Shown here one piece after another: positions 8,543-18,739 of a stretch of DNA of 64,000 nt. A program made the translations under genes and the position numbers. This DNA is from Nocardioides sp. URHA0020 (GTDB lineage Bacteria > Actinomycetota > Actinomycetes > Propionibacteriales > Nocardioidaceae). Below the pieces are notes generated by a model. It made no database searches. It was not told the origin of the DNA and worked only from the letters and a program-made list of their open reading frames with translations. Each line of letters begins with the position of its first letter. Position 1 is the stretch's first letter. The stretch covers positions 464,548-528,547 of the forward strand of contig NZ_KK211167.1 in NCBI RefSeq assembly GCF_000620705.1, given 5' to 3'.

Positions 8543-9832
8543 TCAGCGCAGGATGCGACGCACCTTCAGCTCGGCCGTGCCGAGGTTGAGGACCGCGCCG
8601 GTGCCGTCGAGCAGCGTGACCCGCAGGGCCGTCACCGAGATCCCGCTCCGGATGTTCTTCACGACCTTCGCCTGGATCTTGGCGACCCCGGGGATCTGCA
8701 GGACGCCGGTGTCCGGGAACTGCTGCAGCTTGCCGTTGACGTAGATCTTTCCGGTCGACGTGCCGGCGGTGCTGCGCTTGAAGGTGCGCAGCTTCGGGCC
8801 GCGGCGCGACACGTTGGCCTGGCCGACGATGCCCTCGATCCGGAGCTGGCCGTCGCCGATGTTGACCGAGGCGACCTTGCTGCGCTCGAAGCCCCAGGCG
8901 TGCCGGCTCGTCTGGTTGCCCATCTGCTCGTTCTTGGCGGCGTGGACGACGACCTGGTCGCCCAGGTTGATCCCGGCGAGGGAGGACGTCTGGACCTTGC
9001 CCCGGGTCCCGACGCAGCGCAGCTTGAGCAGCGGGTTCGGGCCGACGTTGAGCACGTTGCTCGCCGCGGAGGCGCTCAGACCGTAGGACTTGCCGTTGAA
9101 GAGCCCGGAGCGGACCCCGGAGTAGATGAACGACACGGCCCGGGCGACGCCCACGGTCGACTTGGTCGCGTGCAGCTTGACCAGGATGCCGTTGGCCGCG
9201 GCGTGCGCGCCGCGGGAGTTGGTGCCGGTGACCGACTTGGCGATCGTCACGGTGGCGAAGCCGGGGATCTCGACCGGGCGGTTGGGAGCCGGGAGCGGGA
9301 GCGTCATCGCCGGACCCGCGGGACCCTGGAACCGGAGCCGGGCCACGTCGGTGTGCGTGCTCGTGCGGAACCTCGTGCCGTCGTGGAAGGCCCGGGCGGT
9401 CGTGGACACGGCGTCGAGGTAGAGCGTGCCGAGCGGCGAGTCGCTCAGCACGACCTTGCCGATGGTGTTGCGCGACCACGAGGAGACGACGCCGGCCTTG
9501 CGCGTGGTCCAGGCGCGCGTCTGCACGCCGCTGATGGTGCCGAGGGACGGGAGCTTCGCCGTCACCAGGTGGTTGGTCCGCACGATCCCGGCCCGGTTCG
9601 TGCAGGGCAGGGCCTCGTACGCCGTCGGGGCCGAGCTGACGGGGATGTCGCCGCCCAGCACCCGGGTGCCGTAGGCCCAGCCGCGCATGGCGAACTTCGT
9701 CGCGCTGGGATGCGCCGTCCGGTGGGCCTGGGTCGCCTGCGCCGCCGAGGCGGGAAGGGCGGTGATGGTGGCGGCGCCGGCTGAGGCCAGCACGGCTCCG
9801 ATCGCGATGGTGGTGCGTACGACAGCGCGCAC
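8543..9832 (-). CDS. Secreted choice-of-anchor P-like protein
   Basis: Exported protein of about 429 residues. The GTG at 9832 sits 11 bases after GGAGG and is followed by a signal peptide (VVRTTIAIGAVLASAGAATITALPASAA, cleavage likely after ASAA). The mature part is beta-rich, without an enzyme motif, and contains paired segments such as VEIPGFATVTIAKSVTGTN and GTSTGKIYVNGKLQQFP, a pattern seen in proteins annotated as choice-of-anchor P. Most likely it is a surface or extracellular structural protein; the function is unknown. It diverges from hutH across a 187-bp spacer with a palindrome. Confidence 0.6.
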   Translation of the reverse strand: MRAVVRTTIAIGAVLASAGAATITALPASAAQATQAHRTAHPSATKFAMRGWAYGTRVLGGDIPVSSAPTAYEALPCTNRAGIVRTNHLVTAKLPSLGTISGVQTRAWTTRKAGVVSSWSRNTIGKVVLSDSPLGTLYLDAVSTTARAFHDGTRFRTSTHTDVARLRFQGPAGPAMTLPLPAPNRPVEIPGFATVTIAKSVTGTNSRGAHAAANGILVKLHATKSTVGVARAVSFIYSGVRSGLFNGKSYGLSASAASNVLNVGPNPLLKLRCVGTRGKVQTSSLAGINLGDQVVVHAAKNEQMGNQTSRHAWGFERSKVASVNIGDGQLRIEGIVGQANVSRRGPKLRTFKRSTAGTSTGKIYVNGKLQQFPDTGVLQIPGVAKIQAKVVKNIRSGISVTALRVTLLDGTGAVLNLGTAELKVRRILR

Positions 9833-9935
9833 AGGGTCACTTCCCTCCGTAGGGCCCGACCGTGGAACTCCCGAGCGGTCGGGCGGACTTGCCCCCCTGG
9901 CCCTCCTCAACGCGACTGGGCCGGGTTGGTCACGA

Positions 9936-9949
9936 GTGACGGCCGTCAC
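9936..9949. promoter_or_regulatory. GTGACGGCCGTCAC palindrome upstream of hutH
   Basis: Perfect 14-bp palindrome in the 187-bp divergent spacer between the anchor-type gene and hutH, ending 6 bp before TATTAC (9956-9961), a plausible -10 element for the hut transcript. Its place over the -35/spacer region would suit a repressor site for hutHU. Which regulator binds is unknown; the RpiR protein encoded just downstream of hutU is one candidate. Confidence 0.4.
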
Positions 9950-10019
9950 GTCTCGTATTACAGACGCCGACCCATCGGCTGCCCTGTTGCCGCCGGAGAC
10001 GGGCGGCGAGGATGGCCGT

Positions 10020-11584
10020 ATGACTACCGGCCTCGACCACCTGCCCCCGACCGTCGAGGTCGGCGTCGGGCCGGTCTCCTTCGACGACCTGCTCTCCGTC
10101 GCGCGGGCGGGTGCTCCCGTCCGGCTCAGCCGCGACGCGGCCGTCGCGATCGACCGGGCGCGCACCGTGATCGACGAGCTCGCCGCGGCACCCACCCCGG
10201 CGTACGGCGTCTCGACCGGCTTCGGCGCCCTCGCGACGCGTCACATCCCGACCGAGATGCGCGCGCAGCTGCAGCGCTCCCTGGTGCGCTCGCACGCCGC
10301 CGGCTCCGGTCCCGAGGTCGAGCGCGAGGTGGTGCGCGGCCTGATGCTGCTGCGGCTCTCGACACTGGCGACCGGCCACACCGGCGTACGCCGGGAGACG
10401 GCGGAGCTGCTGGCCGCGCTGCTCGCCCACGGCATCACCCCGGTGGTGCGGGAGTACGGCTCGCTCGGCTGCTCCGGCGACCTCGCCCCGCTGTCGCACT
10501 GCGCGCTGGCGCTGATGGGCGAGGGCGAGGTCCGCGACGCGTCCGGCACCCTGATGCCCGCGGCGGAGGCGTTGGCCGCGGCCGGGCTCACCCCGGTCGA
10601 ACTGGCCGCGAAGGAGGGGCTGGCGCTGATCAACGGCACCGACGGGATGCTCGGGATGCTGGTGCTGGCGATCGCCGACCTGCGGATGCTGCTGAGGACC
10701 GCCGACATCGCCGCCGCCATGTCGGTCGAGGGTCAGCTCGCCACCGACCGCGTCTTCGCCCCCGAGCTGCAGGCGATCCGTCCGCACCCCGGCCAGGCCG
10801 CGTCGGCCGCCAACCTGGTCGCGCTGCTGGCCGGCTCGGGCGTCGTCGCCTCGCACCGCGGGCCCGACTGCAACCGGGTTCAGGACGCCTACTCGCTGCG
10901 CTGCTCGCCGCAGGTCCACGGCGGCGCGCGCGACACCGTCGAGCACGCCGCGACCGTCGCGGGCCGCGAGCTGGCGTCGGCGGTCGACAACCCCGTGGTG
11001 CTGGCGGAGGAGGGCCGCGTCGAGTCCAACGGCAACTTCCACGGAGCGCCGGTCGCCTACGTGCTCGACTTCCTCGCGATCGTCGCCGCCGACGTGGCGT
11101 CGATCAGCGAGCGCCGGACCGACCGGTTCCTTGACAAGGCGCGCAACCACGGGCTGCCGCCCTTCCTCGCCCACGACCCGGGCGTCGACAGCGGCCACAT
11201 GATCGCGCAGTACACCCAGGCCGCGATCGTCTCGGAGCTCAAGCGGCTCGCGGTGCCGGCGTCGGTCGACTCGATCCCGTCGAGTGCGATGCAGGAGGAC
11301 CACGTGTCGATGGGATGGTCGGCCGCCCGCAAGCTGCGCCGCTCGGTCGACGGGCTCACCCGCGTCGTCGCGATCGAGGTGCTGACCGCCGCGCGCGCCC
11401 TCGACCTGCGCCGACCGCTGGAGCCCTCGCGGGCGACCGGCGCCGTGATCGACCTGCTGCGGTCCTCCGGCATCGAGGGCCCCGGTCCCGACCGCTACCT
11501 GTCGCCCGAGATCGAGGCCACCGTCGCGCTGGTCGCGTCGGGCGCCGTCCTGTCCGCCGCCGAGTCCGTCATTGGAGAACTGGC

Positions 11585-11588
<4 letters not shown>
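10020..11588 (+). CDS. hutH: Histidine ammonia-lyase
   Basis: Cytosolic MIO enzyme converting L-histidine to urocanate and ammonia, the first step of the Hut pathway; 522 residues, the usual family length. The MIO-forming tripeptide is Cys151-Ser152-Gly153 in [14 protein letters not shown], the Cys variant known from Streptomyces HutH, rather than Ala-Ser-Gly. Other active-site blocks are intact: [11 protein letters not shown] (catalytic Tyr), RSHAAGSG (His), LALINGTDG (Asn), [15 protein letters not shown] (Gln, Tyr, Arg) and QEDHVSMG (Glu). The ATG at 10020 gives the canonical N terminus. The stop overlaps the hutU start as ATGA, so translation is coupled. Confidence 0.97.
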
Positions 11589-13239
<1,651 letters not shown>

Positions 13240-13243
<4 letters not shown>

Positions 13244-14124
13244 TCCAGGTCGGAGCTCGACTGGTGCAGCCAGGTGTCGACCTGTCCCTCGTAGGCCTCC
13301 AGCCGGTCCTGCGTCCGGCGCGGGTGGGCTGCGGCGATCCCGTCGAGCAGCGCCATCGCCAGCACCACCGGTGCGGCGTGGGAGTCGAAGACCATCCCGG
13401 TGCCGACGGGGGCGACCAGCACGTGATCGGCGTCGTGGGCGAAGTCGGCGAACGGCGTGTCCACGAGCAGCACCGTGGGGATGCCGAGGTCGCGCGCGTG
13501 CCGCAGTGCCCGGACCGTCGAGGCGGGGTAGCGCGGCATCGCGACGACGACCACGGCGGCTCCGCCGGCGTGGTGCATCTGGGTGAGCGCATCGGTCGCG
13601 GTGTCCGCCTCGGTGACCAGACGGACGTCGTCCACGATCCGCCGGGCGAAGTAGGCGACGTACGACGCCAGCGCGGTCGAGGCCCGGATCCCGACGACGC
13701 CCAGGACCTGGGCGTCCGCGAGCGCCGCCACGGCCGCTGCCATGGCGGGCGAGCCGAGGGTGCCGCGCAGCGCCGCCAGGTTGGCCTCGGCCTCGGTGAC
13801 CGGATCCGGCGCGGCGGCGATCTCGCCCTCCGACCCGTGGCCGAGGATGACGCTCCGCAGCGCGCCGCGGAAGTCGGCGTACGTCGCGAAGCCCAGCGTC
13901 GCGGCGAACCTGGTGACGGTCGGCTGGCTGACCCCTGCTCGCAGGGCGGCCTCCGACGTCGACAGGAAGGCCGCATCGGGCATGGTGTCCAGGAACGACT
14001 GCGCCACGCGGCGCTGGGTAGGAGACAGCCGGTGGCGCTGACAACGCTCGACCAGCCACTGGCGCGCGGCGCTCGCGCTGCGCACCGGGTCGGGGCCGTC
14101 CGCCCGGGTGGCGTGCTGCGTCAC
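13240..14124 (-). CDS. RpiR/MurR-family regulator (HTH plus SIS domain)
   Basis: Regulator of 294 residues. The N-terminal HTH_6 domain (~20-95) contains [25 protein letters not shown], and the C-terminal SIS sugar-isomerase-type domain (~120-260) contains [22 protein letters not shown] and [20 protein letters not shown] domains normally bind phosphorylated sugars, but RpiR proteins next to catabolic amino-acid genes also occur. The start is GTG at 14124, five bases after GGGAGG. The gene is convergent with hutU and divergent from the cyclodeaminase-lyase pair, so it may control either or both. Confidence 0.9.
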
Positions 14125-14203
14125 AGGTCCTCCCTCACCACCGCGCGGCTGTCGCGCTGAGCCCCATCCTTCCCGCCCCCTCCCCCCAGCAATCGAGGCG
14201 TCC

Positions 14204-15235
14204 ATGACCGTCCCCCCGTCGTACGACGACGGCCTCTGGCTGCGCTTCGTGGCCGGCCCCGACATCGACGCGCTGGGTCTCACGCCGGCCGACATCGTCG
14301 CCGCCGCGACCGATGTGGTCGCGGCGCACGGCCGGGGGGAGACCGTGTTCGAGCCGCGCACCCACCTCGAGCCCGACAACGGCGGCCGCGGGCACTTCAA
14401 CGTGCTGCGCGGACACGTCTCGACGCTGGGCGACCACGGTGTCAGCGGCATCAAGGTCGTCGGGGACTTCGTGTCCAACTACGAGGTGGGACTGCCGAGC
14501 GAGCTGGCGCTGCTCACGCTCTACGACCCGTGGACCGGGGTGCCCCGAGCCATCCTCGACGCCACCCTGATCACCGAGGCGCGCACCGGCGCGATGACCG
14601 CCGTCGGTGCCCGGCACCTCGCCCGCCCCGACGCCAAGGTGCTCGGGCACATCGGTGCGCGCGGCACCGCGCACTCCAACATCGTGATGCTCGACGCGAT
14701 GTTCGACCTGGACGAGATCCGGGTGACGTCGCGCCGGCCGGAGTCCCGCGAGGCGTTCGCCGACCGACTCCGCGCAGAGATCTCCACGCCCGTCGTGGTC
14801 ACCGGGTCGCCCGCCGAGACCATCGACGGCGCCGACATCGCCGTCGAGGCGACCCGGCTCCGTGAGCCGGCGTCGCTGATCACCCCCGACCTGCTCGCGC
14901 CGGGCTCGCTGCTGGTGCCCTACGGCACCATCAGCGCGCTCGACCCCCACCTGCTCGACGTGATCGACAAGGTGGTCGTCGACGACTGGCGCGAGGCCCA
15001 GGCCGGCAGCTTCGGGGCGCTGCGGCCCCACCTGCGCTCGGGCGCGCTCACCCACGAGACGCTGCACGCGGAGCTCGGGCAGGTGGTGACCGGAGCCCGG
15101 CCCGGGCGCGAGGACGACGCCGAGCGGATCCTCTTCTGGCACCGTGGCCTGTCCATCCTCGACGTCGCCGTCGGCCACCTGATCCTCGAGCGGGCCGAGG
15201 CGGCCGGACTCGGGACGATGGTGCGGTTCCGATGA
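14204..15235 (+). CDS. Ornithine cyclodeaminase/mu-crystallin family protein
   Basis: NAD(P)-dependent enzyme of the OCD/mu-crystallin fold, 343 residues. Characteristic blocks are ATLITEARTGAMTAVGARHLA, the dinucleotide-binding region VLGHIGARGTAHSNIVML, RRPESREAFADRL and GADIAVEATRLREP. The family includes ornithine cyclodeaminase, ketimine and imino-acid reductases, alanine dehydrogenases and SbnB-like amino-acid enzymes, so the reaction cannot be fixed. Its TGA overlaps the ATG of the AAG-type lyase, which makes a joint pathway very likely. A 79-bp spacer separates it from the divergent RpiR gene, which may regulate it. Confidence 0.88.
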   Translation: MTVPPSYDDGLWLRFVAGPDIDALGLTPADIVAAATDVVAAHGRGETVFEPRTHLEPDNGGRGHFNVLRGHVSTLGDHGVSGIKVVGDFVSNYEVGLPSELALLTLYDPWTGVPRAILDATLITEARTGAMTAVGARHLARPDAKVLGHIGARGTAHSNIVMLDAMFDLDEIRVTSRRPESREAFADRLRAEISTPVVVTGSPAETIDGADIAVEATRLREPASLITPDLLAPGSLLVPYGTISALDPHLLDVIDKVVVDDWREAQAGSFGALRPHLRSGALTHETLHAELGQVVTGARPGREDDAERILFWHRGLSILDVAVGHLILERAEAAGLGTMVRFR

Positions 15236-16743
15236 CGGTGGTGGTCGACGAGCCCGACGACCTCGACCGCGCCGCCGTCCTCGCCGCCGCGCACGGCGCG
15301 GCGGTGCGCCTGTCCGACGGGCTGCTCGCGCGACTGGCGGAGCGGCGGCGGACCGCGCTCGCGGCCCTGGCCGACGGGCCCGACGTCTACGGCGTGACGA
15401 CCGGCATGGGCGCCCTCAGCGACACCCGCCTCGACGCCGCGGCCCAGGCCGACCACTCGCAACGGCTGATGCTGGCGCGGGCCGTGGGCGGGCCGCCGTG
15501 GGTCTCGCGCGTCGAGAGCCGGGCGATGGTCGCCGTACGCCTGCGCTCGTTCCTGGCCGGCGACGCCGCCGTGTCCGCCGAGCTCTGCGCCTGGCTGGCC
15601 AGGCTCCTCACGGACGACGTCGCGCCGGCCGTGCCACGCACCGGGTCCGGCGCGGCCGGCGAGATCCTGCCGCTGGCTCACGCCTGGGGCCACCTGGCCG
15701 GCGTGGGTCGGGTGCTCGACGCCGACGGGGTCGCGGTGCCGGCGGGCCCCGTCGTCGACGCCCTCTCCCCACCCCGCCTCGGGCCCAAGGAGGGCATCGC
15801 GCTGCTGGCGGGCGTCCCGGCGGCCACCGCGCTGGCAGTGCTCCGCGCCTCCGACATCGACCGGCTGATCGCCCAGACCACGGTCGTGGCGGCCGCCGGC
15901 ATCGTGCTCGTGGGCGTCAGCCGCGACCCCTACCTCCCCGCCGTGGCCCGCGGGGACGACGAGCTCGCCGCGTCGCTGGCGCGGCTGGGGGAGTACGTCG
16001 GGCCGCTCGCCGCGCCGGGTCACCTGCAGGCGCCCGTGTCCTTCCGCGTCGCCGGCCCCGTGCTCGCGCACCTGCGGCGCGAGCACGCGCGCCTCGAGCA
16101 GGTCGCGGAGCGTGCCCTCGGTGCGGTCGCCGACTCCCCGGCGTACCTCCCGACCGACGAGGGAGACCGCTTCGTCGGGACGGCGAGCTTCCACGGGCTC
16201 GACCAGGCCGCCGGCTTCGACTCCGCGCGCGCGGCCGTCGTGCACGCGGCCGCGGTCGGGGCGGCCCGGCTGCACCGGATGCTCGACCCGCGCGTCACCG
16301 GCCTGCCGGCGCAGCTCAGCGCCGATCCCGGACCGCAGGCCGGGCTGTCGCCCGTGCACAAGCGGGCCGTGGCGGTGGTCCACGACGTGGCCGGGTGGCC
16401 GGCGACGTACGTCGCCCCGATCGAGACCTCGAACGGCCAGGAGGACGTGCAGACCTTCGCGCTCGAGGCGGCCGAGCGGCTGCGCCTGGCCCTCGACGCC
16501 GCCGAGCAGGTGCTGGCGTGCGAGTTGCTGGCGCTGCACCAGGCGCGGCTGCTGGCGCCCGAGCGGATGGCCGCGGCCCGGGGTGGGCTGGCGGCGCTGC
16601 TGGACCAGGTCGCCGCGGTGCTGCCGCCGGGCGTCGAGGACCGTCCGTGGGGCGAGGACGTGGAGCGGCTGCGCGAGCTGCTCAGGACGGGCTGGGCGCT
16701 GGACCGCTCGAGCCCCGGACGACCAGGCGCGGCGCGATCGTGA
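15232..16743 (+). CDS. HAL/PAL-family lyase homologue with Ala-Ala-Gly in place of the MIO tripeptide
   Basis: Paralogue of HutH, 503 residues, start ATG overlapping the stop of the cyclodeaminase gene. The fold is recognisable: VYGVTTGMGALSD keeps the catalytic Tyr, LQAPVSFR keeps the Gln and Arg, ASFHG matches GNFHG of HutH, and NGQEDVQTFA keeps the Glu. The cofactor region reads RTGSGAAGEILPLAH, so Ala141-Ala142-Gly143 stands where Ala-Ser-Gly should be and the MIO group cannot form in the known way. The usual His and Asn also differ (LMLARAVG, IALLAGVP). It is therefore probably not an ordinary ammonia-lyase. A cofactor-free elimination or a non-catalytic role are options. The last 62 bp overlap the convergent LacI gene. 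Confidence 0.85.
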   Translation: MTVVVDEPDDLDRAAVLAAAHGAAVRLSDGLLARLAERRRTALAALADGPDVYGVTTGMGALSDTRLDAAAQADHSQRLMLARAVGGPPWVSRVESRAMVAVRLRSFLAGDAAVSAELCAWLARLLTDDVAPAVPRTGSGAAGEILPLAHAWGHLAGVGRVLDADGVAVPAGPVVDALSPPRLGPKEGIALLAGVPAATALAVLRASDIDRLIAQTTVVAAAGIVLVGVSRDPYLPAVARGDDELAASLARLGEYVGPLAAPGHLQAPVSFRVAGPVLAHLRREHARLEQVAERALGAVADSPAYLPTDEGDRFVGTASFHGLDQAAGFDSARAAVVHAAAVGAARLHRMLDPRVTGLPAQLSADPGPQAGLSPVHKRAVAVVHDVAGWPATYVAPIETSNGQEDVQTFALEAAERLRLALDAAEQVLACELLALHQARLLAPERMAAARGGLAALLDQVAAVLPPGVEDRPWGEDVERLRELLRTGWALDRSSPGRPGAARS

Positions 16744-17695
16744 CCGTGCGCAGCGGCTGGTCGTCGTCGATGGCCGCGAGCAGCTGACCGACGGCGGCGT
16801 CGACCACGGCGCCGCGTCCCCAGTCGACGGTGCTCAGCCCGGGTCCGGCCAGGTCCGCGAACTCCACGTCCTCGAACCCCACCACCGACAGGTCCCCGGG
16901 CACATCGAGCCCGAGCGTGCGGGCGGCCCGCAGCATGCCGAAGGCGAACGAGTCGGTCAGGCAGAAGGCCGCCGTGGGCCGGTCGGGCCCGGACAGCGCC
17001 GCGGCCAGGTGGTCGGTCATGGTGGCGGGGTCGGCGGTCGCGGGCGGCGTGCGCACCAGGTCGACGACGATCCCGCAGCGCCTCGCCTCGCGGGCGACCA
17101 GCCGCTCGGCGGGCCGGTCCGGCGTGCTCGGCCGCTCGGGGAGCACGGCCGCGATCCGGCGGTGCCCCAGGTCGGCGAGGTGGTCGAAGACGAGGGCGAA
17201 GCCGGCCGCGTTGTCGAAGACGACGGCGCCGGCCGACGGCGCCAGGGCGAGCCGGTCGCCGATCGCGACCACGGGCAGCTGGCTGGCCAGCGCCTCCCAC
17301 TGGGACGCGAACGGGTCGAGCGGCGCCACCAGCAGCCCGTCGGGGCGCTGGTCGCGGATCTTGGCCAGCAGCGCCTCCTCGCGCTCGGGGTGGCCGTCGG
17401 CGTCGGCGACCAGGGCGTGGCGCCCCTCCGAGAGCAGCTGGCGGGCCAGGTCGGCGGTGAGGGACTGCTGCCACAGGTCGCGGGTCGAGCCGCAGAGCAC
17501 GGCGACGGTGCGCGAGCGACCGGTGGCGAGCGCCGAGGCGATCGGGTTGATCTGGTAGCCGAGGGCGGTCGCGGCGGCGTGCACCCGGGCGACCGTGTCG
17601 TCCGAGCCGCGCTCACCTCGCAGGGCGTACGACACCGTCGCCGGCGCGAGGCCGACCGCGTCCGCGACGTCCTGCAGGGTCGGTCGCTTCGGCAT
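16682..17695 (-). CDS. LacI-family transcriptional regulator
   Basis: Repressor-type regulator of 337 residues. The N-terminal HTH (residues 5-25) reads TLQDVADAVGLAPATVSYAL, followed by a hinge helix region, and the periplasmic-binding-protein-like ligand domain starts near residue 62 (RTVAVLCGSTRDLW). C-terminal blocks LGLDVPGDLSVVGFEDVEFA and LSTVDWGRG match the family. It is divergent from the amidohydrolase-CDO pair across 81 bp, and a LacI-type palindrome lies at the start of that pair, so autoregulation and control of the pair are likely. Its effector is presumably a substrate of this island rather than a sugar (inference). Confidence 0.93.
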   Translation of the reverse strand: MPKRPTLQDVADAVGLAPATVSYALRGERGSDDTVARVHAAATALGYQINPIASALATGRSRTVAVLCGSTRDLWQQSLTADLARQLLSEGRHALVADADGHPEREEALLAKIRDQRPDGLLVAPLDPFASQWEALASQLPVVAIGDRLALAPSAGAVVFDNAAGFALVFDHLADLGHRRIAAVLPERPSTPDRPAERLVAREARRCGIVVDLVRTPPATADPATMTDHLAAALSGPDRPTAAFCLTDSFAFGMLRAARTLGLDVPGDLSVVGFEDVEFADLAGPGLSTVDWGRGAVVDAAVGQLLAAIDDDQPLRTVTIAPRLVVRGSSGPAPSPS

Positions 17696-17776
17696 CGGCC
17701 GAGCATACGACGGGGCGCCGACAGGGTCTGAGACGTCGGGTTGCGCTTTTCAAAGTCTAGTGCTTTAGTAGGTAAT

Positions 17777-18739
17777 ATGAAGCGCTTCACTTCCCCCGCC
17801 GGCGCGGCCGGCGGCGTGCAGCTGGCGGCCGGTCCGGTGACCGACTGCCACCAGCACCTGTGGCCGGAAGCCTTCATCGACGAGCTCCGCCGGCGCACCC
17901 GGGGCCCCCGGTTGACGGGGTGGGACCTGCACCTCGACGGGGAGCCGACGTACGCCGTGGACCCGTCGCTCCACGACCTCGCGGCCCGTCGGGCGACCGA
18001 CGTCGCCGACGGCGTCGACCTCACCGTGCTGTCCCTCTCGAGCCCGCTCGGGATCGAGCTGATGGAGCCCGACGAGGGCACCCCGCTGCTCGCGGCGTGG
18101 CACGCGCTGGCCGACGACCTCGAGCGCCAGGACGTCGACGGGCATGCCATCTGGGCGGCCGTCAACGTCGTCGAGCCCGACCTCGCCGGGCTCGAGGCGC
18201 TGCTGCGGCACCCGCGCGTGCGCGGCCTCCAGGTCCCCGCGACCGCGCTCGTCGATCCGGCGGCCCTCGAGCGTCTCGCGCCCGTGCTGGCCGTCGTGCA
18301 GGCGGCCGACCTGCCGGTGCTCGTGCACCCCGGACCCGCGACCTCCTCGTCCCTGGTCCCCGGCTGGTGGCCCGCGCTGACGTCGTACACCGCGCAGCTC
18401 ACGGCCGCGTGGTTCGCCTGGCACGTCGCCGGCCGGGCGCTGCTGCCCCGGCTGCGGATCGCCTTCGTCGGCCTCGCCGGTCTCGCGCCCCTGCACCACG
18501 AGCGCCTCGGTCAGCGCGGCGGTGCCCTCGGGGCGATCGACCCCCTGGTGCACTACGAGACGTCGTCGTACGGCATGCGAGCCATCGACGCGCTGATCCG
18601 CGTCGTCGGGATCGACCCGATCGTGCACGGGTCGGACCGCCCCTACGCGCTCCCCACGAACCCGGGACTGGGTGACGCCTTCAGCCAGTCCTTGTTCATC
18701 ACCAATCCCGCCCACCTCATGAACGGAGCTCCGCGATGA
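17777..18739 (+). CDS. Amidohydrolase family 2 protein
   Basis: Metal-dependent TIM-barrel hydrolase or decarboxylase of the ACMSD-like amidohydrolase-2 family, about 320 residues. The family HxH is present near the N terminus (TDCHQHLWPEAF, His25 and His27), followed by LPVLVHPGP (metal His on a later strand) and VHGSDRPYALP with the conserved Asp near the C terminus. Family members hydrolyse lactones or decarboxylate aromatic acids. The ATG at 17777 has AGTAGG five bases upstream but also lies within a palindrome, so GTG 17816 is an alternative start. Its stop overlaps the start of the cysteine-dioxygenase-like gene as ATGA. Confidence 0.85.
   Translation: MKRFTSPAGAAGGVQLAAGPVTDCHQHLWPEAFIDELRRRTRGPRLTGWDLHLDGEPTYAVDPSLHDLAARRATDVADGVDLTVLSLSSPLGIELMEPDEGTPLLAAWHALADDLERQDVDGHAIWAAVNVVEPDLAGLEALLRHPRVRGLQVPATALVDPAALERLAPVLAVVQAADLPVLVHPGPATSSSLVPGWWPALTSYTAQLTAAWFAWHVAGRALLPRLRIAFVGLAGLAPLHHERLGQRGGALGAIDPLVHYETSSYGMRAIDALIRVVGIDPIVHGSDRPYALPTNPGLGDAFSQSLFITNPAHLMNGAPR
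17778..17789. promoter_or_regulatory. LacI-type operator TGAAGCGCTTCA
   Basis: Perfect 12-bp palindrome with the central CG pair and AA/TT flanks typical of LacI-family operators. It overlaps the ATG (17777) chosen for the amidohydrolase. A TAATAT at 17773-17778 could be a -10 box; if so the transcript starts near 17785 and translation would begin at a later codon such as GTG 17816. A related half-site TTGCGCTTTTCAA lies at 17741-17753, closer to the LacI gene. Confidence 0.55.

Noticed and set aside
9687..10019. Upstream extension of hutH
   Set aside because: Would overlap the start of the divergent secreted-protein gene and lacks HutH similarity; ATG 10020 gives the standard N terminus.
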